Shown here piece after piece: positions 20,745 to 32,633 of a stretch of DNA of 64,000 bases. Both the position numbers and the translations under genes were made by a program. This stretch comes from Cornus controversa. Its lineage: Eukaryota; Streptophyta; Magnoliopsida; Cornales; Cornaceae. The notes beneath the pieces are model-generated. The model saw only the letters and a list, made by a program, of their open reading frames with translations. It had not been told where the DNA came from and did not search any database. The DNA is taken from positions 96,598,533 to 96,662,532 of the forward strand of contig CM048845.1 of the NCBI GenBank assembly GCA_026545225.1. Direction: 5' to 3'. Every line of letters begins with the position of its first letter. Within the stretch, counting starts at the first letter, position 1.

Positions 20745-22313
20745 ATGGCAACATTGAGCTTTCTTTTCTGTCTGCTACTTTCTTCATATGCAAGCCTTCT
20801 CCTTCCAGTAGGCAGCACATATGATAATTATAAACACGCCGCCCTCTTCATCTTCGGTGATTCACTCTTTGATGCCGGAAACAATAACTACATCAACACT
20901 ACCACCCGAGCAAATTTTAGGCCATATGGTGAATCCTTCTTCAAATATCCCACAGGGAGATTTTCTGATGGCCGTCTTATGCCGGACTTTATTGGTAAGA
21001 TCAATATTTAATACAAGCCCAAATTTTTATTAGAATTTATATTAATTGTTAGTTAGCTTAGAGTTGGAGCTTTAATTGTTGCAGCTGAGTATGCCAAGCT
21101 GCCACTGATTCCACCATATCTACAACCTGGCAATGATCAATATACTTATGGGGCAAACTTTGCATCTGCTGGAGCTGGTGCTTTGGCTGAAACTAATGCA
21201 GGATACGTATGTAAAGTTATTCATATATATGTTTACTTTTGTGTTCATAGGTAGATATATTATCATTTATTTATTGATTTATTTTGATTTCAAATATTTA
21301 TTTCTTTGATTGCATAGTTATATTTTATTCTGTAGGTGATTGACCTTAACACACAGCTAAGCAATTTTAAGAAATTAGAGAAGCTGTGGAGGATGAAACT
21401 AGGTGACAGAGAAGCTGAACAGAGGTTGTTAAATGCTGTATACATGTTTGCCATTGGTCCCGGAGACTATCGCATTTACCCTTTTCTGAACTCTTCCTAT
21501 TCTCAACAAGAATATGTGGATATGGTGATTGGCAACTTAACAGAAGTGATCAAAGTAACTACATATTTATATCCAATTTTCATAATCCTTCACTCCTAAT
21601 ATATACATACCAATTGATTAATGATTTCTACTTCCATTTATTAATTCCATGCTTGTTTTTCTTTTTGAATATTCTTCTTATAGGAAATATACAAAAAAGG
21701 AGGGAGAAAATTTGGACTTTATAGCTTGGGGAATTTTCAAGGTGTACCAAGTGTTAGAATACTCACTTGTCCAAATAATACAATTGACTGCAGGGAAGAA
21801 ATCACAGCCCTAGTAAATCTACACAATGAGGCACTTTCCAAGACTCTCCACAAGCTAGAGAGTCAGTTGAAAGGATTTATGTATTCGAATTTCAAGTCCT
21901 ACATTCCTTTTAGCGAAAGAATAAACAACCCAACAAAATATGGTATCATTTCATGACTCTCTCTCCTTAACATATATACATTTGTACATAAAATCTTTCC
22001 CTCAATTTTCCTTTATGAAGTATTTATGAGCATAGTATATATATACATTTTGTGATTGTGATTTGAAGGTTTCAAGAAAGGGAACGTTGCATGCTGTGGC
22101 AGTGGTCTATACAGGGGAATAAATAGCTGTGGAGGGATGAGAGGAATAAAAGAGTACGAGTTATGTGAGAATCCTAGTGAATATGTGTTCTTTGACTCTT
22201 CTCATCCTACTGAAGCAGCAAATCAGCAAGTTTCCAAGCTAATGTGGAGCGGAACTACAGATGTGGCATCGCCTTACAATTTGAAGGCTCTATTTGAACA
22301 CACACAAGAATGA
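20745..22313 (+). CDS. GDSL esterase/lipase (SGNH family), GLIP-like, copy 2
   Basis: Five exons: 20745-20994, 21085-21206, 21336-21554, 21684-21942 and 22069-22313 (stop TGA). All introns are GT-AG and the product is 364 aa. It has an N-terminal signal peptide (residues 1 to about 24). Block I is [15 protein letters not shown] with Ser40, block [12 protein letters not shown], and block [10 protein letters not shown] with Asp326 and His329. Block III is AIGPGDY: Gly167 (codon 21462-21464) replaces the oxyanion-hole Asn, as in copy 1. It lacks two residues that copy 1 has after INTTT, and ends two codons earlier than the GG(G)TAA form of its sisters, because the 3' end has lost a short segment. 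The role should be a secreted ester hydrolase or a catalytically reduced relative. It converges with the - strand GDSL gene, whose stop is 490 bp away. Confidence 0.9.
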
Positions 22314-22802
22314 GCTGGCCCCAAATTTGTTATGTTTCTTGACAGAGAAAAACATGGTATAAATAAGTGGGTGGCTCAATATTTCATCCTTCTGGAGTTA
22401 ATAATTTGTTATTGAACACAATAAGTTGCTAGGTGCATGACTTGCTATTAGACTATTCCCATAGTGTTGGCGTGATTGTACTGAAAGAGATGAATAATAC
22501 ATATTGTTGCTTTTAATTGAATTCTTTTTTCTGGTCCATCATGGAAAAGATTTTCTTAGTATAATTTTATTTTTCATTGTGTTTTTCTTCAGTGAGAAAG
22601 GCTAGATTATTACATATTTGTTTTTAAATTTTTGCATGAGCAAGGCCCCTCCATGCTTTACATTGAAATGAAACATGATACTCATTTGCGCATAGGTGGG
22701 CAAACAAAGAATCAAAACAGTAGCTTGCTTGGGCAATCAATAAATGTTAAAAGCTATTCTTGAACACATTGTTTTTACGGTTGAAATTTTTTTGAGGCAA
22801 AG
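22314..22802. other. Intergenic region between convergent GDSL genes
   Basis: This is the duplicated 3' flank of the + strand copies. It contains the uninterrupted TTTGTTATGTTTC site where the 2710-bp LTR inserted in the pseudogene's flank. No gene, and no clear terminator beyond AT-rich sequence. Confidence 0.7.
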
Positions 22803-24339
22803 TTAGAGGCATTGGAATAGATTCTTCATATTGTAAGAACCTTTACTGGTTCCACTCCACATTTGATCTGCCATCATTTTGTAAACCCTTTCAGTGAGAT
22901 GGTAAGAGTCCCAAAACACATATTCATTTGGATTCTCACACAGTTGAAATTCCTTCACTACCCTTTTTCCTCCACAGCTGAATGTTCCCCTGAAGGCGCC
23001 TGTTCCACAACATGCTGTTTTGCCTTGCTTGAAACCTTTACAAAGCACACCATTTTCCAACATTCAGCATTTGAAACTTTAGTCATTAAAAGTAGGGAGA
23101 GTAAAAGACAAATAAACATCATTACATATAGAGTTTGTTGACATGATCAAATGATCTTTGGCCACCTAACCAGTGAACATTGTGGTTAGTCTGGTTTTTG
23201 GTCCATCACATAATTGGTTAGGAGGGTCATGCTCATGCTTATTATTACATGTTGCACATTATGGAGGGTGTTGATCAGATCAAGGTGGTGAATTATGTAC
23301 TTAAAGGGAGGTTTTGGAGGTCCCTTGGGCTCAAACAGCCCTGATCAGTGTAAATACAATGCCTAAAAAGTAGACTATTGCAATAATATGCTCTTGCCTA
23401 ACCCAACTAACATTAGTATATTGCATTGATAATCAATTTCGTGTGACCGTTACACATGTGTGATGACCACTATAATTTGAACATCGGTAAGTGAAGTCAA
23501 TCATGCTTTCACATTACGTGAGAGTCCCAACAACGTCTTGTCAAAATTTCATCAATTTAATTATCTATCATTGACCATATCATAGTCCACCAGTGACATT
23601 TAACATAATATAATCAGGTTGATTGAGCTCGTTATTTGTTTTGTTTTTATTTTTTTGGGCCATCTTTTTCCCACAGAGCTAGAATACTAACCTTGTGTTA
23701 GAACCACGGGCTAAGAGACAGTCTCAGGTAGACAGTTTTTGATTGAGCTTGAATGCATCTAATTAATATGAAGCTAAATTGAGAATTGCTGATGATATAG
23801 AATATATATGTACCATATTTGGAGGGGTGGTTGATTCTTTGCCTCAGATTGCTGTTGAAGTCGTAGAGTGAATGTTTGAAACCCTGCAAGTGACTCTTTG
23901 GCTCTGATAGGAATTTGGAGAGTGCCTTATTATGCAACTTTGCCATGATTGAAGCGTCTTCTAGGCAGCCCCCATTACTTTCTGGTTTAATTATTCTTAG
24001 TCCTGGCAAACAACCCAAGGGCCCCAAATTCAGAAACCCAAATTTTCTGCCACCTCGATCATACACCTCCTGCCAAGTTATTAGTACTTAAAAATCATTG
24101 AAGGTGATAAACAGCGTTTTTTTTTTTTTATCATCTAAGTACTCACACTTGCACACATTGTTCTTGCTGGGGCTCGAACCCCTCCCCTCCATTTTTTAGG
24201 ATAGGGAGGTTATGCTGGACGCCCTTTTGTTGAAATTTCTCTTAGATTAGGGAGTTATCCATAAAATGTGGCTATGCTTTCACATACAACAGTATAACAC
24301 CAACCCTCTTAAGTTGAGTTCTTGTTGGGGAAGTGTTTG

Positions 24340-24370
<31 letters not shown>

Positions 24371-26288
24371 TACTTACTTTGATTGCAGTAGTGAAGTTGC
24401 CAATCACCATTCCTACATATTGGGATTTAGTATAGGAGTGAAGTATGGTGGAATTGGTTAGGAAAGGACTGATGTAATCATTGGTCCCAATGCTAAACAA
24501 GTAGACAGCTCTTGATAAGGTCTTCTTGGCCTCAACATCCCCCAACTCTTGTCTCAAACGAGCCTCTACCTTCTTGAAGTAACTCAGCTGTGTTTTAAGA
24601 TTAATTACCTGAAAATTAATTAATATAAAACTAAGTAGTCTGCACTCATGATCAAATGCAAGGGCTAAAGTGAACTTCATATTTATTAGAAGTTTTTGAT
24701 CTATGAAGGCAGATTTGAGGCCTTGTTTGGTTCACAGATTCAATGAGTTAAAAAAGGGAAAAATGAAAAACAAAATAAAATAAAAAATTGAGAAGGAAAG
24801 AGCATAGGAAAAGAAAAGAAAGTCACTTTCACAATTATTTTATTTAACTTGTTAGTAAAAAACAAAGAAAAAAAGAAAAAAAAATGAGTTTGGATAGTAT
24901 CTAGGAAACAAGGGGAAATATATATATGGTGTGGACGTGTCAGAAAGAGGAAGGCGTGAGTATAGTTTTTGGAGCTGGCTTGATGTTAGACAAATCAAGT
25001 CTCCATTGGCATTTATATGATAAAGTGGGCCAATACGTGCATCCAACCTATAATAAAAAGTAAAAAGTAGATAGGGTGTTGAGCCTAGCTTAAATTATTA
25101 CGTTGCTCTATGGATTTTGCCTAGCGAACAACTCCCTTTTGCTCAGTTGACTTGAGAAATGTGATTCATTTCTTGGGATTTTTGCAAAAGGTCCTTCCTT
25201 TTCATAGACATCATATGTGTTTCTCTCTCAAGCGATATATGGATACTTGAACTCACTTTTTTTCCTAAATGCAAAACATAACTAGAATGATTTTTAGACC
25301 TTACTGAAATTTGAAGTTACATAAAAAAAGAAAAAAGGCAACCCGAGTGTATATACAAGTTTAATTTTCGAGTGTATATACAAGTTTAATTTTCTATATT
25401 GCAGGATTTAAATAAGGTCACATGTATGCAGTTTTATCTTTACATGCGGAGCAGACGTTTGTCTATTTTTTCGTCTTTAAATTGGACTGAACTAATTGAT
25501 ATGAAAGTCAATTCACTTGCACATGCACGACGAGATAATCTAAAAAAAAGTGTGTTTAATACCCAATCGGAATATTTATCATTTTTCATTCTAGAAAAGC
25601 CATTGAGCTTGCTCCACTAACCTTTGCTTTATGAGATGTGATTCACAACTACTACCTTTTTTACGTCAAACTTTTTAGTTAGGAAAGAAGTAGCTTTCTT
25701 GATAGACATTCACTCTGTTTTTTACCTAACTAGTTGCAAAATGCCCTGTTAATGACCAAAGTCAACTTTCTTTTGCATACTGTAAAAAAAAAATACATAC
25801 CGCTCCTTGAAAAGTCTCAACCAGTGCCCCCGCTCCAGCAGATGCAAAGTTAACTCCGGCATTATACCGGCAAACCCCTGGCTGTAAGAAAGGCGGAATC
25901 AATGGCAGTTTCGCTAGTTTGGCTGCCAAGAAAATACACAATTACTCTAGTAAAAAAAAACAAGAGCTAGCTAGGAAAGATAAGGTTTCTTTAACCATAA
26001 TGGATGGTGAACACTAGTAATCTTACCGATGAAGTCCGATATCAAGCGGCCATCAGAGAACCGTCCTGTGGGGAAGTTGAAGTAGGTTTCTCCATAAGGC
26101 CAGAAGTTAGCTTGGTCAAGAGTTGAGGTGTTGATGTAGTTGTTGTTGCCGGGGTCGAAGAAAGAGTCGCCGAAGATGAAGAAAGCGGCGTGTTTTCCGA
26201 GCTTCTGGGATTTACTCAGGCAACATGTTGTGATGAAAAGCATGTATAGAATCAAGATAGAGGAATAATGGGTGCTTAGTCTTGCCAT
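22803..26288 (-). CDS. GDSL esterase/lipase (SGNH family), diverged member
   Basis: Five exons on the - strand: 26288-26027, 25922-25801, 24608-24378, 24069-23814 and 23035-22803. Phases match those of the + strand genes and the product is 367 aa. The signal peptide is residues 1 to about 25. Block I is FIFGDSFFDPGNNNY with Ser42, block [12 protein letters not shown], block III SIGTNDY with Asn171, and block V WDSYHLTE with Asp333 and His336. All four SGNH positions are present, so this should be an active secreted esterase/lipase. It differs from the + strand copies throughout (for example PLGCLPGLR where they have NVPVIR or GVPSIR), so the split is older. Introns are long (up to about 1.2 kb). 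Intron 3 carries a (GA)n tract within about 8 bp of the donor, and a possible SINE. The start is the only Met before the signal peptide in frame. Confidence 0.92.
24110..24235 (-). mobile_element. Possible tRNA-derived SINE in intron 3 of the - strand GDSL gene
   Basis: On the - strand GGGGTTCGAGCCCC matches a pol III B box (GGTTCGANNCC), and the segment ends in TTAGATGATA plus an A tract, as plant SINEs do. I cannot identify a convincing A box or a target duplication, so this may be only a 3' part. Confidence 0.35.
24341..24371. repeat. (GA)n microsatellite beside an intron donor
   Basis: AG/GA dinucleotide run with one interruption, just inside intron 3 of the - strand GDSL gene. Confidence 0.85.
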
Positions 26289-28345
26289 GTATGACTTCTT
26301 TTCTTCACCACTATATCATTTACCGTGATGGGTTATTTCTATAAGAATATAAGATGTTATGCTTTATACCACATAGCATAACAGCGTAACATAAATAAAT
26401 AAATAATGCTAAAAGTTAGACTTGTCTCAATAATCTCGATTAATGAAGATCATAATGGGTAATCACACCATTGGAGTGTATAGCAGTAAAGGTCATGATA
26501 GATCATAATGGTTAATCTTCACTTACCAATGTTTTCTCGATCCAAATTTAAGAGAGAGATAGATCCACATGTTTCTTATAATTTGAAAAAAAAAAATGCG
26601 GTCAAACCTTGCAACTAGATGTTGAAAAGTCAAAGTAAACTTTGATGAATTGATTATCAAAAAAAATTGGCACAACATTCATCATCATTTGGACTAATTT
26701 GGGGTAAGAGGGCAACATATCTCAGCTTGAAATTAGGGAGCCAATCCTATGTGCATGCTGTAAAATTTAACTAGTTCAAATGGCAAAACAGAACATTTCA
26801 AGCTTAGACCGATAAATACTTAGACATGAAATGTGTAGGTAGATGTAACGAATCGGATACTTACCAATTATTATCTCTTCATTCTCTTTTCTATTCGAAT
26901 AAGAAGTGAGCCACGTCCTTCTAATACTAGGTCAGTATTTAATATGAGTTGTTGAACAAGTAAATTCTTAATCTTAAAACCCTTGTAAATCTACGTTACA
27001 TCTTTGTTAATGGTGTTTGCACTTCGTGGTCCTCAAGGTTACTACTTTTATATTTAACATAACACATGGACTGTTGACTTCGTTTATAATGCAAGGTCTA
27101 TTTTGTTGATATATTAATTTCACAGTTTTTTATAATTAAGAAGTACTGACTAATCTGTCTCCAAACATCGTTTGATGAGGCGAATAAGGCACTGTAATGC
27201 TTTGTTTGTCTGGAAAAAAAAAAAATAAGAGGGGTGGAGAGAAGATAGAAGAGAATGAGAAGACAGAGAGAAGAGAAAGAAAATAAGAGACTTTGGACTA
27301 TCCGGACACATACTTCGTGAAATGGTTCATGCATGTTTGTTGCCAGGGGCAACAAGAAATAGTGGTATTTGCTAGCAACAACATAATGGAGGCAGTCAAT
27401 CAATATAGACTGATCCGAAATTTGATTCAAATCCAATATAGCATAGATTTTTCACAAATTTCATCTCTTCAAATTTGAACGAAAAACGGGATTCTTCATT
27501 TATCTCCTAACAAACAAAATTTTTTTTAGGAATGTTTCATCCATCTCTTTTTCTCTTCCATTTAACCAAACGTAAAAAAGAAAGAACACAATCTCTTTCT
27601 TGAAAACGTTTCATCTAGTCCTGAATAACTTCTTTCAAAAAGAGCTTCTACTTCTTTAAGTGAATGTCTTGGCAGAAAATATAATTTCTTGAATAACTTA
27701 TTTCAAAAGAGCTCTGCTTCCTCAATGAATGTCTTGGTAGAAGATATGATTTCTTGAAACTGAGATTTATTAGTTTATAAGTACGTACGTCTCATTCTTT
27801 TCATTCAAGTTTCTCCCTTCCTACCAAACGAAATGTTGAGGAGAAAAAATATATTAATTTTCACTTCAATTTTATATTGTTTATCAATCATTGCATTATC
27901 AAATCAGAATCCAAATACCAGAAATTTTGTTACATTTTGCATATATAAATCAAAATAAATGTATGTATATATGTATTCCACAAAGAATTATCCCACACCA
28001 GAAGCGGGGAAATTAAGAGTAGCAAATAAGCAGCAGAGGACTTGAAATTGCCAAAATTGGAGGACTCCTGAGCTGTCCCTTGCCACTATATAAACTGGAC
28101 CTCAAGTGATTGAAACATATTTCCAAATGTCTCTCCCTGCAAAACCATAGCAAAGCAAAAAATAAAAACCATTCAAAAATTAAAACTTTGTAGTACTATT
28201 ACATCCTTCCCCACCTTCAAGTATACGTACCTTCCTTTTATTTGGAAACAAGAGGGGTCTCCTCATCGTCTTGTCAAGACTAAACCTCTCAAGACACACG
28301 TTCAATTTGAAAATTCCATAGTAATCACTATCTCCTCAGAACTTG
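26289..28345. other. Intergenic, AT-rich; upstream of the - strand GDSL gene
   Basis: No gene is supported. A near-duplicate pair of about 60 bp lies at 27605-27670 and 27675-27760 (AATGTCTTGG.AGAA.ATAT.ATTTCTTGAA). Short frames such as 27098-27436 have no domain and low-complexity composition. Confidence 0.5.
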
Positions 28346-29401
28346 TTATATGTAAAAAGCCAATGAGCACTTCTTGGAGAATGTTTGGGAGTTAGAAGGA
28401 AAAGAAGCCTGGAAAGTTGAAATCAGGTGGTAATTGAGAATTAAATATACTGCAATTAAAATGTGTATGCATTTGAAAATATGGTAGGCAAAAAAGAATG
28501 AAGTAATACATACAATATGATTTTGAACTAGTCTCATGATGTAAAGTCTGTTTATGAATGTGAACTCTCTACAATCAATATTTATGTCACAATCCAAAGC
28601 AACCTGCACAAAGGAAAAATGCATGAAAAAATCAGAAGTTGTATATGATGATATATTCTACTTTATATCCACTTCATTACAAAACTTTTAGTCACACACA
28701 CACACACATATATATATATCTACTTTATATATAGCTATACTTGCCTGCCCAAAAAAAAATACGCATGTATATGATCGATGATATTTATATATAGCTATTT
28801 TTGAACAGAACTTAATGCAAGGAAATAGTAGATGAGATTCAATACAAACCTTAACTTTTGGCAAAGTAATACGAAATACTCTCACATAAGCTTTGATATC
28901 ACCAAATATTTTAATCTGAACAAAGTTGTGTGAATTATCTTGAGATGAAACACCGGCTAGGAGTTGGCTAATATTGAGACACTGCAACAGAACTCGAGTT
29001 CTTACGCTTATGTTCGTGCTATGTGGAGGCTGGTAGAACCCAGGGACTCGAATAACTCCTATGGGTAGTCCTTCGTAGAGAATACCAAGTCGTGAAGGGC
29101 TATATCTTATGCCAACCTTGTTGGGATTTTGGGCATTCAAGTTCAAAGAAACAACAGATGAAACAAACAGGGTTGAGTCTGAATAAGCATCGAACTTGTA
29201 GGAATTCAATTTTATTGTTTGGAGAGAGAAAATGGGCTCTTTAGGCTTAAAGATGAAGATGGTGATCAATGTGACCACCCCTATGGCCATCACAATGAAC
29301 ATAAGGAAGAGAACAAGGAAGAAAATGCACCTCTTGAAGGAATATGCATGGTGAAATTCTCCAAAACAGAAAACATATGAACTTTGTGCTTGAACATCCA
29401 T
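28346..29401 (-). CDS. LEA_2 / NDR1-HIN1-like (NHL) membrane protein
   Basis: Three exons on the - strand: 29401-28850, 28603-28514 and 28408-28346, giving 234 aa. The N-terminus is cytoplasmic (about 22 residues). It is followed by one strongly hydrophobic membrane segment (about residues 25-52) and then a beta-rich LEA_2-type domain with SVVSLNLNAQNPNKVGIRY, the conserved N-x-N-P-N-x-x-x-x-x-Y pattern of this family. Later come GDIKAYVRVFRITLPKVKV and VALDCDINI. The last exon encodes a short Cys-containing tail ending KKCSLAFYI. Such proteins sit in the plasma or endo-membrane; some members act in pathogen or abiotic stress responses, but this one's role is unknown. Intron 1 is GT-AG. Intron 2 (28513-28409, 105 nt) is GT-AG with no in-frame stop, so its retention would also leave an open frame. 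I chose the spliced form because the tail then matches family style. Confidence 0.75.
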
Positions 29402-29739
29402 GGAAGAACTTCATCTTGAATTTAGTGTCATGTACTACTCTTAATGTGTTTATTTGATCACTAAATTAAGAAGGATGCTAGTTTCAAGTAAAGGAGGAAT
29501 GTGATTTTTTTATTTTTTTTATGAGCTGATTCTGGATTCCATTCTTGGAGTGACTTCTAGGACATTCAAATCCTTTTCTGTCAATAGTAATTTTAAACTC
29601 TCCAAAGAGTGATTTTCAAGGGGAAAGGTATGACTTGTTCCAATTGACAATTCTGTTTGATTCTGTGAACTTCCTTAATAATATGTGGTAAAAAAATTAA
29701 AATAAAAAAAAACTTCCTAGTACTTATTAAGGACAGTTC
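29402..29739. other. Putative promoter of the LEA_2 gene; no gene seen
   Basis: AT-rich sequence upstream of the ATG at 29401. I see no repeat structure. Confidence 0.4.
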
Positions 29740-31253
29740 TCCTTATTGTAAAATATATGGGTATACGATACTATTTCAAATTTATACTAATATATAAAAC
29801 ATAGTCAAAATACCATCCAAATTATAATAACATATAATTTAGCATAATAAGATCAAATAAATACGAAAAATTTGGAATTAAATCGAGGCTAATGTTTAAT
29901 ATTATCTTCTTAAGACAATTGATTGACGGCATGTCTGGTGCTGTACGGATCTAATGGCGCTTGTCTCTCATAATACAACGATCTTTCATTAATTGATAGC
30001 AAAACTCCAAATCAATTACCCAGCGAACCACTTTGTGTCTATACACTTTCTTGACTTGACTGGGAAAAACAAATGAATTTGAAATGCAATTGAATTGAAA
30101 TAGACTCCATGAGATTGAATTTACGTAACATTTTGGAATACTCTGAATTTCTAAATGAAATTGTATTTGACAGCCCATGTAGGGGAATTGGTGACCCTTC
30201 ATGCCAAATTGAACCATTATCAGACAATGGTTCAATCTGAATGGTTATTGGGTGCACCCTTTCAATTGAATGGGTATGGGTTGCACCCTTTAGTATTTAA
30301 CTACCACCACACCCTTTCGGGTCTAACCTCCACCGAATGGGCTAGACTAGCCCAACTACATATTAAGTTCACTTAATAATAAAAATATTATTTTAGAGTG
30401 AGCCCCAAAGCCTAAGACCAAATCAGACCGGCCAGTCCCGGCCAACTCAGGTGAGCGGCCCACATATACGATCGTGATTTGATTGGGTTTTGAACTAAAA
30501 TTTCCAGATCCATTTGCATGCTTTTAAAAAAATCTAAAGGACAGCTCAAACTAGTTTCTAGGGCTTAGGAAGCACTGGATCGGGTCTAGTCAACTTTGGA
30601 TCAGGACACAAATGGCTTGGGCTCAGCTTAATGTCACAATGTAGCCAATATGATTTATCAAAACCCGTTTAACCATACATGTTGGGGTTGGATTGGCAAT
30701 TTGAAGTTACAAAAACTATCCAATCATTCAGTCGGTATAGGTTGCAAATGGAGTTTGATTTTACGAATGACACACCTCTTGGAATATAATTCATACTCAA
30801 TTTGTAGAAATAAAGAATACTGCAATAATTATAAAAGAAATTTAATTGACATACCTTATTGATGGTGTAATCCTTAAGAATACTTTTTTGTTTCTGCAAG
30901 ACATCCTTAGAGAACTATATCCCCTTTCTGAGAGTTGTTTTTCAATAGGGTTAAATAAGGTTATGAAACCCTTATTTATAACAATAACAGCGGAGACGGC
31001 TTCTCTACAAATAAAATACATAAGTCTCCATTCTTATCATGAAAACCTAGATATCAACGGTTAAAATTAAATTCCACCAAATAAAATTGAAAAACCACAA
31101 TCCAACGGTATAAATATTATACTGTCAATTAAACCACAATTGACAAGTATAACCCCAACCCATCAAGTAACAATAATTACATTGCAATCTAATTTTAGAA
31201 ATAGTGCAAAGGACCACAAATAAAAAATATTTTATTTATTAAAATATTCTAAC
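29740..31253 (-). mobile_element. 3' LTR of the Ty1/copia element (left limit approximate)
   Basis: On the - strand TGTTAGAATATTTTAATAAAT starts at about 31253, directly after AAGTCAGAGAT, a decayed polypurine tract in the place usual for copia elements. The RNase H end lies about 750 bp before it. The sequence to about 29.75 kb has no coding potential, including the short frames at 29951-31064. I could not find the matching end or target duplication, so the left limit is a guess. Confidence 0.5.
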
Positions 31254-32633
31254 AATCTCTGACTTGGTTCATGCACTTTAAGTTTTGTAAAACGATACTA
31301 TGGATTGCAATACTTTAGAAAAGTTGAGTGGCCACTCATTTTATTTTAGAAAAATACAATTATCGAAACAGATGGGTTGAAACTTTAAAACACTCTCTTC
31401 CATAAACTTCCTCAACAGTGGATCATGAATGCATAAACAAGTAATATATTAGTCAAAACAGTTACTTGGTCTCAAAACTGATTCCATCTACGATTTGAGC
31501 AAATATAGTGGTTTTACTGCATTTCATAAGATGCGCAAACTACATATGGTCTAAACGCACACCTCACTATCCGTCCTGCTTCATACCATTACGGTATGTC
31601 ACTTGAACATATTACAGCAAACCGTCAACCTTCTGTCCAGTGTGAGGGTTTACCGATATGGAGCACATCTCATATCTAGCCCAAGCTATCCTTATAGAGT
31701 GTGAAACACTCCCACAAGCACTTTAATAATTATGTTTGGATTTACCAATGTGGTGTCAATCCCACATCTAATCCAAACACCCTCATGAGTGTAACATCAC
31801 TCCTAGGAAAACATAATAGCACGTGCATAAACTATATATAAATGAAGATAATAATAACGATACATCATAACTTTATTTTTCATGCAAATAACTGTCACCA
31901 AAAGATGTAAATAAACTGAAGGAAAATAACTATCACCATAAGGTGTAAATAAGCTGAAAGCTAACTACAATGTAACATGATGTAAAGAAAAATCAGACAT
32001 CATTATACAAGGATTCTCGAACACCCATCTAAATCACGTGCTCGTTAAATAATTTCGGCTGAAGACCTTTAGTGAGAGGATCTGCAATCATCTTTTCTAT
32101 TACTATATGGGGAACCTTAATCACACCTTCCTTAACCTTTTCACAAACAAAAAAAAATATTTTATATCAATGTACTTATTACGCTTGGTTAACCTTTCAT
32201 TTTTCACATACTTTGTAACAGCTTCATTGTCATAGAAAAGTGTTGAAGGCTTGTGTATGGAATCCATAACCTTTAAATTTGCAATAAAAATTTTCAACCA
32301 CATGGCATGTTTAGTTGTTTCATAATAGCTAACCAATTCTGCATATATGGTAGAATTCGTGATAATGGACTACTTAGAGCTTCTCCATGAAATAACTCAT
32401 TCAGCTAGCATAAAAATAAATTTAGTAGATTTTCTACTACTCGAGCAACCTGTAAGGTCAGCATCGGAATAACCAACTATCTCTAAGTAATCTGATTTTC
32501 TGTAGATCAACATGAACTCTTTAGTTCTCTGGAGATACCTCAAAACTTTCTTCACCCTCCAATGAGCAATACCTGAATTTTTTGTTGAAATATTCCAAGC
32601 ATACCAACTACATAACTAATATCAGGTCTAATG

